Positions 7,404-15,749 of a stretch of DNA of 64,000 nucleotides are shown one piece after another. Positions within the stretch are counted from its first letter, which is position 1. Each line of letters begins with the position of its first letter. Source of the stretch: Pseudomonas sputi (GTDB taxonomy: Bacteria > Pseudomonadota > Gammaproteobacteria > Pseudomonadales > Pseudomonadaceae); NCBI RefSeq assembly GCF_021603585.1, contig NZ_BQHI01000026.1, forward strand, positions 17,758 through 81,757. Direction: 5' to 3'. A model generated the notes under the pieces. That model was given only the letters and a program-made list of their open reading frames with translations, searched no databases and was not told the DNA's origin. A program made the translations under genes and the position numbers.

Positions 7404-9083
7404 CTACCACTCCTCAATCTGGTCGAACGGTTTGGCAGGTGGCTGGTTGTCTGCCTGCGGGTCAGCCATGTCCGCGTCCGGTGGTGGCGTGGTTTTGAAA
7501 AGAACTGCCGTTGCCTTGAGATGCTGGCGTCGATCCGCGTCGCGCCGCGCCTTGCGCGTAGCTTTCTGCGCGGTGGACACGATTTCGCGCATCTGGCCGA
7601 TCATGCGAAACAGCGCCGACTCATCCACCTGTTCGCGCCCTTGCTGCCGCAATTTCGCCAGCGCCTGTCGTTGTTCCCAGAGGGTGACAGCCGGGTGCGA
7701 CAAGGTGCGGTATGGAATTTCCAGATAGTGCTGCCCCTCCGGCTCCAGCACCCAAATGCGGCTGATGTCGCGCGGGTCGCGCCGGATCAGGAACGCAGGC
7801 AAGCGGTCGCGCCGAGCTATCCACGGCTTGAGCGCATCGGCGTAGTAATGGATGTGGTCGATGACGAAGCCGGTGCGGGTCAGCGTGCGGCGGATGATGG
7901 GCAGAAAATCGACCAGAAAAGCCGTGGTGCGAGTGATGACGGTTGGCACGCCGGTCCGCGCGATAGCTTCGGCCCAGCGCGCTGCCGGCGGCTGGAGCAG
8001 GCCGTTGTGCACGGAGCCGTGGTAGGTGCCGACCGCCAATGTGAGCCAGCGCTCCAGCTCACGCAGCGTCAGGGCGGCCTTGTTTTCGGAATCGTAGTCG
8101 CCGCGCTGGTCAGGGTTGGAGAAGGTCGTCCCTGGCAATTCGTGGATCATCTGCATCGCCGTGCCGATGATCCGTTCCACGATGCCGCCGTAGTGCGGCT
8201 GCCCGAGCGGGCGATAGTCAAGCCGGATGCCATGCTGCTCGCAGCCTCGGCGTAGCGCTTCGCTCTTGAACTCGGCCGCGTTGTCCAGGTAGAGCAGCCT
8301 GGGCTTGCCGCTCATCGGCCACTCCATTTCTATGTTCAGACCCTCCAGCCAGGGACGCTTGTCGCAGGCGACATGCACAAGGCACAGGCCGACCGAAACA
8401 GATGACGGCGCTTCCAGCGTGACGACCATGCCGAGCACGCAGCGGGTAAACACGTCGATGGCGATGGTCAGATACGGACGGCCAATCGGTTGCCGGTCGC
8501 GCTCGTCCACCACGATCAGGTCGATGACCGTGTGATCAATCTGCACTTGTTCCAGTGGCGCGGTCACGGCGGGAGGCTCACCACCGACACCTTGCAGGCT
8601 GCGGGACGCATCCTGACCTTCCCGGCGGCGAGTGGCCTTGAGCGGATCGAGGCCGGCGATCCGCAGAGCCACGGTGTTGCGCGCCGGCGCCCGCAGCTTT
8701 TGCGCTTTGCAAGCCTGCGCGACCTCGCGGTGGAACGCTGCCAGGCTACGCTTCTGCTTGGTCAGGAAGCGCTTTTGCAGCAACTCGCGGATGATGCGCT
8801 CAACTGATTCCGGCAAGCGTCCCTTGCCTTTTCCGCCGCCGGATCGGCTGCGAGCCAGGTCCGTCACAAGCCCAGCACCTTGCCGGGCACGGCGGATTAG
8901 GACATACACCTGCCGCCTGGACAGGCCAAGCGCGTGAGCAGCGGCATCGGCGGCTTCATGCCCGACCACATCAAGCGCTGCCAGCGGCCCGATGATTTCC
9001 GCCCGTTGCCGGGCCTGCGCCCAAGCCGCATCGGGCAGGGTGGCCACGCCTTGCTCGGCAATCAATGATGTGTCTGACGCCAT
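7404..9083 (-). CDS. tniA: DDE transposase TniA
   Basis: Retroviral-integrase-type transposase that cuts and joins the 25-bp ends of Tn5053/Tn402 elements. Starting at the ATG at 9083 (preceded by GAGGTG) gives 559 residues, the family length. The catalytic triad is visible: Asp183 in QIDHT, Asp267 in YLDNAAEF and Glu303 in GGIVERIIG. The N-terminal part has helix-turn-helix regions (ALGLSRRQVYVLI) and the C-terminal part a Mu-type beta-barrel region. It is the first gene of the tniA-tniB-tniQ unit, with tniR beyond res. Confidence 0.96.
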   Translation of the reverse strand: MASDTSLIAEQGVATLPDAAWAQARQRAEIIGPLAALDVVGHEAADAAAHALGLSRRQVYVLIRRARQGAGLVTDLARSRSGGGKGKGRLPESVERIIRELLQKRFLTKQKRSLAAFHREVAQACKAQKLRAPARNTVALRIAGLDPLKATRRREGQDASRSLQGVGGEPPAVTAPLEQVQIDHTVIDLIVVDERDRQPIGRPYLTIAIDVFTRCVLGMVVTLEAPSSVSVGLCLVHVACDKRPWLEGLNIEMEWPMSGKPRLLYLDNAAEFKSEALRRGCEQHGIRLDYRPLGQPHYGGIVERIIGTAMQMIHELPGTTFSNPDQRGDYDSENKAALTLRELERWLTLAVGTYHGSVHNGLLQPPAARWAEAIARTGVPTVITRTTAFLVDFLPIIRRTLTRTGFVIDHIHYYADALKPWIARRDRLPAFLIRRDPRDISRIWVLEPEGQHYLEIPYRTLSHPAVTLWEQRQALAKLRQQGREQVDESALFRMIGQMREIVSTAQKATRKARRDADRRQHLKATAVLFKTTPPPDADMADPQADNQPPAKPFDQIEEW

Positions 9084-9129
9084 GCTCACACCTCGCTTTG
9101 GTGCACACGAGTATTGAGCATAGTCGAGA

Positions 9130-9150
9130 TTGGTGCAGATGACTTCTGAT
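9130..9150 (-). repeat. Inner TniA-binding repeat
   Basis: TTGGTGCAGATGACTTCTGAT repeats the core of the terminal repeat at 9199 in direct orientation. Tn402-family ends carry several such copies next to the terminus for TniA binding. A shorter partial copy (TTGGTGCA) lies near 9099. Confidence 0.7.
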
Positions 9151-9198
9151 ATTGCGTTGTCAGGAGTCGCCTGCACATCTGGCGTTACGCCCCGTCAA

Positions 9199-9226
9199 TT
9201 GGTGCAGTCGTCTTCTGAAAATGACA
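9199..9226 (-). repeat. Right terminal inverted repeat (IRt) of the Tn5053/Tn402-type element
   Basis: Read on the minus strand the terminus begins TGTCATTTTCAGAAGACG and continues into TGCACCAA, the known Tn402/Tn5053 end. The element boundary is 9226/9227, and the first five bases outside are GATTC. The partner repeat (IRi) was not found anywhere to the left in this window. Confidence 0.92.
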
Positions 9227-9281
9227 GATTCTGTATTCACCGACATAAGGTCAATAGGGTGTACCTAATTGAATACAATGA

Positions 9282-9500
9282 TCAGGATTGGCGAAGCTTG
9301 AGAATTCCAGCGGTGATTGCTGATGCATTCACATCGAGAGTCTGCAATGCAGTGACTGCGTTCTCATGCACGTCACTGGAACCATTGGCCCTAACCCACA
9401 GGGCTACTTCTTCAATCGCTGCTGCAAGTGCGTGCTGGTTGTGCAGCAGGAGGGTTAGTACGTCCGCTGTGGCTATATGGGCTTCTGTGTTGTCTGGCAC
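9282..9500 (-). CDS. Small hypothetical protein
   Basis: A 72-residue acidic, alanine-rich, probably all-helical protein (MPDNTEAHIATADVLTLLLH) with no motif I recognise. It lies 33 bases downstream of the XRE regulator on the same strand and is probably co-transcribed with it. It starts the segment to the right of the tni element. Confidence 0.55.
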   Translation of the reverse strand: MPDNTEAHIATADVLTLLLHNQHALAAAIEEVALWVRANGSSDVHENAVTALQTLDVNASAITAGILKLRQS

Positions 9501-9533
9501 GGCTCATTTCCTTGAGTTTGTGTGTAGAAGCCG

Positions 9534-9755
9534 TCAGAGCCCTTGTAGTAGCTCTGACAGGGTCATTCCCAACCCATCAGCAAGCACCTTGGCCGCATCT
9601 AGGCTGGGGTTGGCTGTGCCCGTCTCAATTCGTGACATGTACGTACGAACGAGCCCGCACCTATCAGCGAAAGCCTCCTGACTGAAGCCCTGACTGGTGC
9701 GTAGTTCTCGGATTCGTTGGCCGAAGCCCTTTCTCAGATTTTGATTTGGCTGCAT
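9534..9755 (-). CDS. XRE-family helix-turn-helix regulator
   Basis: A 73-residue protein made up of one HTH_3 (Cro/C1-type) domain: RIRELRTSQGFSQEAFADRC followed by LVRTYMSRIETGTANPSL. Size and layout are like controller proteins of restriction-modification systems and small phage or plasmid repressors. No restriction or methylation gene is visible beside it. It is divergent from the membrane-protein gene at 9869 and may control both promoters. Confidence 0.8.
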   Translation of the reverse strand: MQPNQNLRKGFGQRIRELRTSQGFSQEAFADRCGLVRTYMSRIETGTANPSLDAAKVLADGLGMTLSELLQGL

Positions 9756-9792
9756 GCCCGAATGATGGTGGGACGTGCTCCAATCGTGAACA

Positions 9793-9804
9793 CACCAACT
9801 GGTG
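9793..9804. promoter_or_regulatory. Candidate operator for the XRE regulator
   Basis: CACC-AACT-GGTG is a short inverted repeat in the divergent spacer between the XRE gene and the gene at 9869, followed by TAACTGAT and a TATGCT-like -10. The assignment rests on position and symmetry only. Confidence 0.3.
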
Positions 9805-9868
9805 ACACACTAACTGATACATTGGTATGCTCAATGCTCACCCAGCTTGCACCTGACAGGGACGCCCC

Positions 9869-10177
9869 ATGAACGAAAAACTGTTTGTTCTGACCACCCA
9901 GAAGAAGAAAACCAATCACATCCTGCACGTGATCATGACAGTGCTGACTGGAGGTCTTTGGTTGATCGTGTGGGGCATCACCATGCGAAGCAACGACGCC
10001 CACAACAAAAGGATCGATAAGCAAATCAATCAAATCATGCACTACAAGACGCAAGGCTTGAGTGATAACGAGACTTACAAGCAGATCAAGAATGACCAAT
10101 TGAACTCTGACGTGCTTCAAGGGCGAGTAATTTTCGTGATTTTGGTGGTAGCGTTTTTGTTTTTCTACTTCAGATAG
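9869..10177 (+). CDS. Small membrane protein, unknown function
   Basis: The 102-residue product has two hydrophobic segments, about residues 18-38 (ILHVIMTVLTGGLWLIVWGIT) and 84-101 (the C-terminal VIFVILVVAFLFFY). A polar, basic linker with NDAHNKRIDKQINQIMHYKT lies between them. The pattern suggests an inner-membrane protein with a cytoplasmic or periplasmic loop. Its end overlaps the end of the convergent gene at 10170 by eight bases. No family is recognised. Confidence 0.6.
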   Translation: MNEKLFVLTTQKKKTNHILHVIMTVLTGGLWLIVWGITMRSNDAHNKRIDKQINQIMHYKTQGLSDNETYKQIKNDQLNSDVLQGRVIFVILVVAFLFFYFR

Positions 10178-10634
10178 TCGCTCCAGACGGCAGCAACAAA
10201 TGCTTGTTAAGCACAGACCACCGATTGACTCCCTGTTTACCAAACAATTTAGAGAGATCGTGTGGTTTCTGTTTCTCGATAGCAGTTGCAATCTGATCAA
10301 GTTTCTCGGTAGACAATTTCTTTCCCAGAACATTCATGACCGTAGGAAAGACCTTATTCGCCATATTTCGAAGGTCTTCGACTTTCTCGGTTGTGAAGAT
10401 GGTCAGGTAGGCTTGTAACGGCCTCCCCCCTTTTTTCAACATTTGAACCCTGATGAGAAAGGGTTGATCAGGACACCGCCTACGGAGTGTCTGTTTGAAT
10501 TTCACCATGTGATCAAGCAACGCATGACTTTGTTCTGGGTCATCATAGAAGATGGAATGTTGATATGACCATTGGTAGGAACGGAGTACAGCCAAGTACT
10601 TTCTCTTGGTCTTGTCTTCACTGGATTCACTCAT
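10170..10634 (-). CDS. Hypothetical protein, 154 residues
   Basis: The ATG at 10634 is preceded by AGGAGGT at good spacing, so I prefer it over the TTG- or ATG-led extension to 10805. The protein is basic and mixed alpha/beta (KYLAVLRSYQWSYQHSIFYDD, then PFLIRVQMLKKGGRPLQAYL). A replication-initiator-like fold is possible, but no catalytic motif supports it. It converges on the small membrane protein gene. Function unknown. Confidence 0.6.
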   Translation of the reverse strand: MSESSEDKTKRKYLAVLRSYQWSYQHSIFYDDPEQSHALLDHMVKFKQTLRRRCPDQPFLIRVQMLKKGGRPLQAYLTIFTTEKVEDLRNMANKVFPTVMNVLGKKLSTEKLDQIATAIEKQKPHDLSKLFGKQGVNRWSVLNKHLLLPSGATI

Positions 10635-11021
10635 CCCTCTATACCTCCTCACTGATGAACATACTTGGAGTTCCCCTCCTATACTTGCTGATTGATTGAA
10701 CAGCAAATCCGGCTGACCATTAGACACCGGAGACAGCGCCAGCGTTGGCTTATACCGAGGCCGAAGGGAACCATTCTGAGGCTTAATTTTGTGAAAATTA
10801 TGCATTAGTAGTGCGGGAAACTCAAAAACCGTTTCGCAATCAGGCCTCTGTCAAGCGTTCGTCCATAAAACCGGGGGCTTTCGCGCTTCGGTACTCTCCG
10901 TCATCGATAAAAACCACATGTTTTATAGCGGTTAAATCAGGTTTTTTTTGGGTTTGTGCCAAACCAAACAATTACGCAGATGGGAGGCGCCAGTGAAATT
11001 CACCGACGCAACCAACAAACT
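10635..11021. other. Gene-free stretch inside the island
   Basis: No supported gene in 387 bases. It holds the upstream region of the 154-residue gene (AGGAGGT at 10643-10649 on the minus strand). Near its right end a well-formed GGGAGGCG followed by GTG at 10993 opens an 18-codon frame (VKFTDATNKLYS) that stops at once in the end of the 467-residue gene. That looks like the beginning of a lost gene. Confidence 0.5.
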
Positions 11022-12425
11022 CTATAGCCCTATTTGCTGCTCAATGTAAGTCTGAAGAACACCGGTAGCCACATCTCCAATCTTCCCCCCTATCGAAAAG
11101 AGAAAACCCTTCAGCTTTTGTTTCGCCGAAATCCTATCTTCAGATTTAGCACTTTCATCCGCCAACTCATGCACGGCCGACGCGAGAGCAGCCTTGTTAG
11201 CTGCCCCATATTGCTCAATAAGTTCAAGCAACTGTTTTCCATCTACCCCCAAGTGCTGATTTCCATGTATTTGCTGAGCGACCACTCCGTTAATTTTCTC
11301 GATGATCTGGGAATTGATATTGAATGTTAGGTTATTATTAATTTCAGGCAGAGGATGTCGATCAATTGTCAATGACGACAGTACACCACTTGCAGCAGGT
11401 ATACTACTTTCTACCAAACGGTTAATTACACTCCAGTCCTGCTCTGTTCTTACGTACTCAGCAAGCTCAGCCTCCAAGCCGTGTCTTATAGCGAGAAGCT
11501 TTCTTTCACGTTCTTGTTTTATATCAACATGAAGTCTTCTCGCCTCCTTGCTGTACCTTTCAACCAAATCGAACACTTCAATTTTATTAAGATGAGAAGA
11601 GGCCAACAAAAACTGTGCATCGTGGGGGTTTGTGACGCACATCTCCATAAACGTCGAAAATTCATTGAACTTTTGAGGCAACGAGTTCGACTCTAAGCTT
11701 TCGCCACCGAAAAATTCATACACAACTCCCTGATTTGTTCGGTATTGATCATGCCGGACATTCAAACCAGAAACTTTCTGCAAATACTCGCGAAACAACT
11801 GTAGTAGCTTCTCCGCTTCATTTGCCCACATTCGCTCAGAAGGAACATAAATTCTAAAAATTAAGTTGCTTTCATTTTTTTCGACGAACGACGATGCAAC
11901 CACAACAAGTTCTACGTTTTTCCTATAAGGAACAACTATCATTCCATATTCAGAAAACAATTCAACAACTTCATCCACTATCTCAGTCGAAGGAGAGACA
12001 AACATCTCACTATAGTCGGAAAGTTCATACTCATAGTCATCGACTAGGTCGGGGTCAAAATCATAAGATTGATGAACATGCTCGGAGGTCGACTTTTCCC
12101 GATCTCCAATCAATATAGATTCATGAGCCATAAGCAGGTTTGGCTTTCCAGAAATCAACTCTAGTAGCTCCCTCCTTACCTCACTATATTGAGGCCTGCA
12201 AAGAACGTGAAATGTTGCACTCGTCAGCTTCGCGACCACACAAGACACATCATACTCATGAAAAATAGAAATTATCGTCTTCCAGTTATCGGGGCGAGAT
12301 TCTAGCATTTTTCTTTTATATGGTGTCCCGACAGTCTTCAGCTTTGCAGTTACCCCTTCATAATCTGCATTACCTATAAAGAGCACAATTTTTTGCTTTA
12401 TCGAACTTCCTTGATCCACACCCAT
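11022..12425 (-). CDS. AT-rich orphan gene, 467 residues, unknown function
   Basis: No family is recognised with confidence. The N-terminal part (1-110) is compact alpha/beta, with KIVLFIGNADYEGV at the start. A middle alpha/beta part (about 150-250) includes EIVDEVVELFSEYGMIVVPYRKNVELVVVA. A charged helical or coiled-coil stretch follows (300-345, KEARRLHVDIKQERERKLLAIRHGLE), then NNNLTFNINSQII and a C-terminal tail with LLELIEQYGAANKAALASAV. That tail resembles the helical C-termini of several island-borne, possibly defence-linked proteins. There is no signal peptide, so it is probably cytoplasmic. G+C is low: 47 of 120 bases over 11,881-12,000, against well over 60% in core genes. It is the last gene before the comM junction. 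Confidence 0.65.
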   Translation of the reverse strand: MGVDQGSSIKQKIVLFIGNADYEGVTAKLKTVGTPYKRKMLESRPDNWKTIISIFHEYDVSCVVAKLTSATFHVLCRPQYSEVRRELLELISGKPNLLMAHESILIGDREKSTSEHVHQSYDFDPDLVDDYEYELSDYSEMFVSPSTEIVDEVVELFSEYGMIVVPYRKNVELVVVASSFVEKNESNLIFRIYVPSERMWANEAEKLLQLFREYLQKVSGLNVRHDQYRTNQGVVYEFFGGESLESNSLPQKFNEFSTFMEMCVTNPHDAQFLLASSHLNKIEVFDLVERYSKEARRLHVDIKQERERKLLAIRHGLEAELAEYVRTEQDWSVINRLVESSIPAASGVLSSLTIDRHPLPEINNNLTFNINSQIIEKINGVVAQQIHGNQHLGVDGKQLLELIEQYGAANKAALASAVHELADESAKSEDRISAKQKLKGFLFSIGGKIGDVATGVLQTYIEQQIGL

Positions 12426-12629
12426 CCGCCACCCCTCAACTGTACTTCATATGTAATTCTGACTATCCCGCCAGAGCAACTAAACTGTCACTTCTTAAGT
12501 ATTAACGCCGTTACGGAAGTGACCACGTGAGTAACGGAGATTAACTCGAGTTGGGCGAAGCAAACAACTGCCCCACGAATTATTGAAACTTGAATGATTT
12601 TCGATTTGTTTGTTTTGTATCTATATACA
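12426..12629. other. Right end of the island inserted in comM
   Basis: Non-coding DNA between the orphan gene and the comM fragment. It contains an 8-bp inverted repeat GTCACTTC (12487-12494) / GAAGTGAC (12516-12523) and a GTTAC/GTAAC pair. It ends in AT-rich sequence finishing TATATACA at 12,629. If the element has TG...CA ends, the terminus read inward is TGTATATAGATAC and the adjacent ACCTG (12,630-12,634) is the target copy. The boundary is inferred from where ComM homology begins. Confidence 0.5.
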
Positions 12630-13486
12630 ACCTGCTGTTCAGCGGGCCACCGGGGACGGGCAAGACGTTGCTGGCGAGTCGATTACCGGGGTTGCTGCCA
12701 CCGCTGGCCGAGAGTGAAGCGCTGGAAGTGGCAGCGATTCAATCCGTCGCCAGTGGAGCGCCGCTGACTCACTGGCCGCAACGCCCGTTCCGCCAACCCC
12801 ATCACTCGGCCTCCGGGCCGGCATTGGTCGGTGGCAGCTCAAAACCGCAACCCGGCGAAATCACCCTCGCTCATCACGGCGTGCTGTTTCTCGATGAGCT
12901 GCCCGAGTTTGATCGCAAGGTGCTCGAGGTTCTGCGCGAACCGCTGGAGTCGGGCTGCATCGTGATCGCACGGGCCAAAGAGCGCGTGCGGTTTCCCGCA
13001 CGATTCCAGTTGGTAGCGGCGATGAATCCCTGTCCCTGTGGATATCTTGGCGAACCGAGCGGCAAGTGCTCATGCACGCCGGACATGGTGCAGCGCTATC
13101 GCAACAAACTGTCGGGGCCGTTGCTGGACCGGATCGATTTGCACCTGACGGTGGCGCGGGAGGCGACAGCGCTGAACCCGGCGGTGAAACCGGGTGAGGA
13201 CAGCGCCAGCGCGGCCACGCGGGTCGCCGAAGCCCGCGAGCGTCAGCAAAAACGCCAGGGCTGCGCCAATGCGTTTCTCGATTTGCCGGGGCTGAAGAAG
13301 CACTGCAAGTTATCCACAGCCGATGAAACCTGGCTGGAGACCGCGTGCGAAAGATTGACCTTGTCGCTGCGCTCGGCGCACCGGCTGCTCAAGGTCGCGC
13401 GGACGTTGGCGGATCTCGAAAAGTGCGCAGATATCCGTCGCGAGCATCTGGCCGAAGCGTTGCAGTATCGGCCGACGACTCAGTGA
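12590..13486 (+). pseudogene. comM: comM (yifB) 3' fragment, interrupted by the island
   Basis: ComM/YifB is an AAA+ Mg-chelatase-like helicase that promotes branch migration during natural transformation. From about 12,630 the sequence reads NLLFSGPPGTGKTLLASRLPG (Walker A), later GVLFLDELPEF (Walker B) and NPCPCGYLG, through to the normal C terminus. About 285 of roughly 495 residues remain, and the N-terminal fold before Walker A is absent. The apparent start (TTG at 12,590, MNDFRFVCFVSIY) is island DNA fused in frame, so a chimeric product without the N-domain could be made. comM is a known insertion hotspot for genomic islands (AbaR/Tn6022 types in Acinetobacter). Confidence 0.9.
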
Positions 13487-13500
13487 ATGCCGAGATTGTG

Positions 13501-13572
13501 GCGAGCCCAAACACGAGCAGGCTCGCTCACAGGTCCAACGCAAATCCTGTGGGGGGCGAGCCCGCTCGCGAT
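13501..13572. repeat. Diverged REP pair downstream of comM
   Basis: Two inverted REP-like blocks, GAGCAGGCTCGCTC around 13,515 and GGGGGCGAGCCCGCTCGCG around 13,551, separated by a short spacer. They lie between convergent comM and the chemoreceptor gene. Confidence 0.6.
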
Positions 13573-13590
13573 AACTGTTTCGAAGGCGGC

Positions 13591-15567
13591 TTAACGGAAA
13601 CGGTCGACCTCTTGGCGCAGGTCGGCTGCCAGGCCTTCCAGTTCCTTGGCGGTGATGGCCAGGTTCGACACCACTTCGCGCTGCTCGCTGTTGGCCATCG
13701 CGATGCTCTGCAGATTGCTGCTCAACAGCGTCGCGGTGCTGCTCTGTTCCTGGGTCGCGGTGGTGATCGCCGCAAACTGTTGTCCGGCCGAACGGCTCTG
13801 CTCATCGATCCGCGCCAGCGCCGAGGCGACATTGGCGTTACGCGACAGGCCTTCCTGCATCAGCAGGTTGCCTTGCTCCATGTTGCTGATGGCGTTGCCG
13901 GTTTCCTGCTGAATGCTGTGAATCATGCTGGAAATTTCATCCGTCGCCTGACGGGTACGCGAGGCCAGGCTGCGCACCTCGTCGGCCACCACGGCAAAGC
14001 CGCGACCTTGTTCACCGGCACGGGCCGCTTCGATGGCCGCGTTGAGTGCCAGCAAGTTGGTCTGTTCGGCAATCGAGGTGATCACACTGACGATGCCGCC
14101 GATTTCCTGAGAGCGCTGACCGAGCGTGTTGATCACGGTCGCGGTGGTGTTCAGTGCGCCGGCAATCTGCTCCAGCGAGGAAGACGCTTCTTCCATCGAC
14201 GTGCGACCGATCTGGGTCTGCTGGGCATTTTCCTGGGCCAGACGCTGGGTGTTGCCCATGTTGTCGGCAATGTTCAGCGAAGTGGCGGAGAACTCCTCTA
14301 CCGCGCCGGCCATGCTGGTGATCTCGCCGGACTGCTGCTCCATGCCTTCGTAGGCACCACCGGACAGGCCGGACAGGGCTTGAGCCCGACGGTTGACCTC
14401 TTCCGAGGCGCGGCGGATGTGCTCGACCATGGTCGACAGGGCCTGGCTCATCTGGTTGAACGCGCGCGACAGCTGACCGATCTCGTCGTTGCTCGACACG
14501 CTCAGACGCACGCTCAGATCACCGGCGCCCAAGGCTTCGGCCTGACGTACCAGATCGCTCAACGGTGCCAGTTTGCTGCGCAGCAACCAGACCACGGAGC
14601 CGACCGCCAGCAACATCGCCAGCAGGCTGCCGATGGCCAGTTGGGTACCGACGCTCCAGGTCACCGCGCGGATCTCGGCCTTCGGCATGCTCGCCACCAC
14701 CGACCACGGTCCACCCTCGAACGGCACGGCGATGCTGTAGAAATCTTCGGATTTGTCGCTCCAGAACCGGCCTTTACCCGGCGCCTTCGCCAAATCGTTG
14801 ACCACAGGAATCGCCTGATCCAGCGCCTGCACGCCTGCCGGCGCGACCAGCCACTGATTCTTCTCGTCCAGCAGCGCCAGCGAGCCGGTCTGGCCGATGC
14901 GGAAGCGCTTGAGGTTGTCGAACTGGGCGTTTTGCGCGTCGGTGTAATCGAAGCCGACGAACAACACCGCAATCACCTTGCCGCTGCTGTCACGCACCGG
15001 GGTGTATTGGGTCATGTAGGAACGGTCGAACAGCAAGGCGCGGCCGACGTACCCTTGCCCCGCCATCAACTTCGCATAGGCTGGATGGGCGTGGTCGAGC
15101 AAGGTGCCAATGGCGCGGGTGCCATCCTGTTTGGTCAGGGAGGTGCTGACCCGCACAAAGTCTTCGCCGCTGCGCACGAACAGCGTGGCGACACCGGCCG
15201 TCATCTGTTTGAACTCGTCGACTTCCTTGAAGTTGTTGTTCAACACTTCGCTGCCCAGGTGCAGGCCCGGCGTCTGGGTGCCAGCGACATTGACCGGCTC
15301 GCTCGGGTGAATGCTCAGACCGGCGCTGAAGCGCTTCTCGAACAACCCGCTCAGGCGCTGGGTGCTTTCGCGCAGCGTGCCGTGGAAGGTGCTCAATTGG
15401 TCGGCGAGCAGACGCGCTTCACTGGCGAGGTGCTCCTCACGAGTGGCGAGGTTGGCGGTGTCCAGCGAACGCAGGGCGAACACCGTACTGCCGCTGATGA
15501 CTATCGCCAGTATCACGGCGAGCGCGAGGCCCAGCTGCGAGGCGATCCGAGCGCGAGGTTGAGACAT
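13591..15567 (-). CDS. Methyl-accepting chemotaxis protein with Cache sensor
   Basis: A 658-residue transmembrane chemoreceptor. It has an N-terminal membrane segment (about 12-32) and a periplasmic Cache_3-Cache_2-type region (about 35-300, with [20 protein letters not shown]). A second membrane segment lies near 308-330 and a HAMP domain near 330-385 ([20 protein letters not shown]). The cytoplasmic signalling hairpin has the conserved tip [20 protein letters not shown]. It should signal to CheA/CheW. The ligand is not evident; Cache receptors of this type often bind small carboxylic acids. It starts at an ATG preceded by CAGGAG and appears monocistronic. Confidence 0.95.
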   Translation of the reverse strand: MSQPRARIASQLGLALAVILAIVISGSTVFALRSLDTANLATREEHLASEARLLADQLSTFHGTLRESTQRLSGLFEKRFSAGLSIHPSEPVNVAGTQTPGLHLGSEVLNNNFKEVDEFKQMTAGVATLFVRSGEDFVRVSTSLTKQDGTRAIGTLLDHAHPAYAKLMAGQGYVGRALLFDRSYMTQYTPVRDSSGKVIAVLFVGFDYTDAQNAQFDNLKRFRIGQTGSLALLDEKNQWLVAPAGVQALDQAIPVVNDLAKAPGKGRFWSDKSEDFYSIAVPFEGGPWSVVASMPKAEIRAVTWSVGTQLAIGSLLAMLLAVGSVVWLLRSKLAPLSDLVRQAEALGAGDLSVRLSVSSNDEIGQLSRAFNQMSQALSTMVEHIRRASEEVNRRAQALSGLSGGAYEGMEQQSGEITSMAGAVEEFSATSLNIADNMGNTQRLAQENAQQTQIGRTSMEEASSSLEQIAGALNTTATVINTLGQRSQEIGGIVSVITSIAEQTNLLALNAAIEAARAGEQGRGFAVVADEVRSLASRTRQATDEISSMIHSIQQETGNAISNMEQGNLLMQEGLSRNANVASALARIDEQSRSAGQQFAAITTATQEQSSTATLLSSNLQSIAMANSEQREVVSNLAITAKELEGLAADLRQEVDRFR

Positions 15568-15670
15568 GGACAGCTCCTGGCCGAGCCTCGGGATCCTCCT
15601 TGATCCTGACTCGGAAATTTTCTAATAGTGGGGTGAATCGTGGAGACCGGCACGACGGTTCCACATGCAC

Positions 15671-15694
15671 GTATTCGGCGGTAAAACCGAATAC
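15671..15694. terminator. Hairpin downstream of the LysR gene
   Basis: Perfect 8-bp arms GTATTCGG/CCGAATAC with an 8-base loop lie between the LysR stop and the chemoreceptor start. There is no clear U tract, so a terminator role is only possible; it could also be an upstream element of the chemoreceptor gene. Confidence 0.35.
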
Positions 15695-15749
15695 TTGAGC
15701 GAACAGCAGGGTTATGGCCAAAGGCCGGCATTGTGCAGGCTCGAACGAT

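Noticed and set aside
12590-12632. Native comM N terminus
   Set aside because: MNDFRFVCFVSIY is AT-rich island DNA, unlike ComM N termini; it is in frame with the fragment by chance.
13345-15603. 752-codon open frame antisense to the chemoreceptor gene
   Set aside because: Composition follows the third-position GC bias of the real gene on the other strand; no protein motifs. The minus-strand frame is an unmistakable chemoreceptor.
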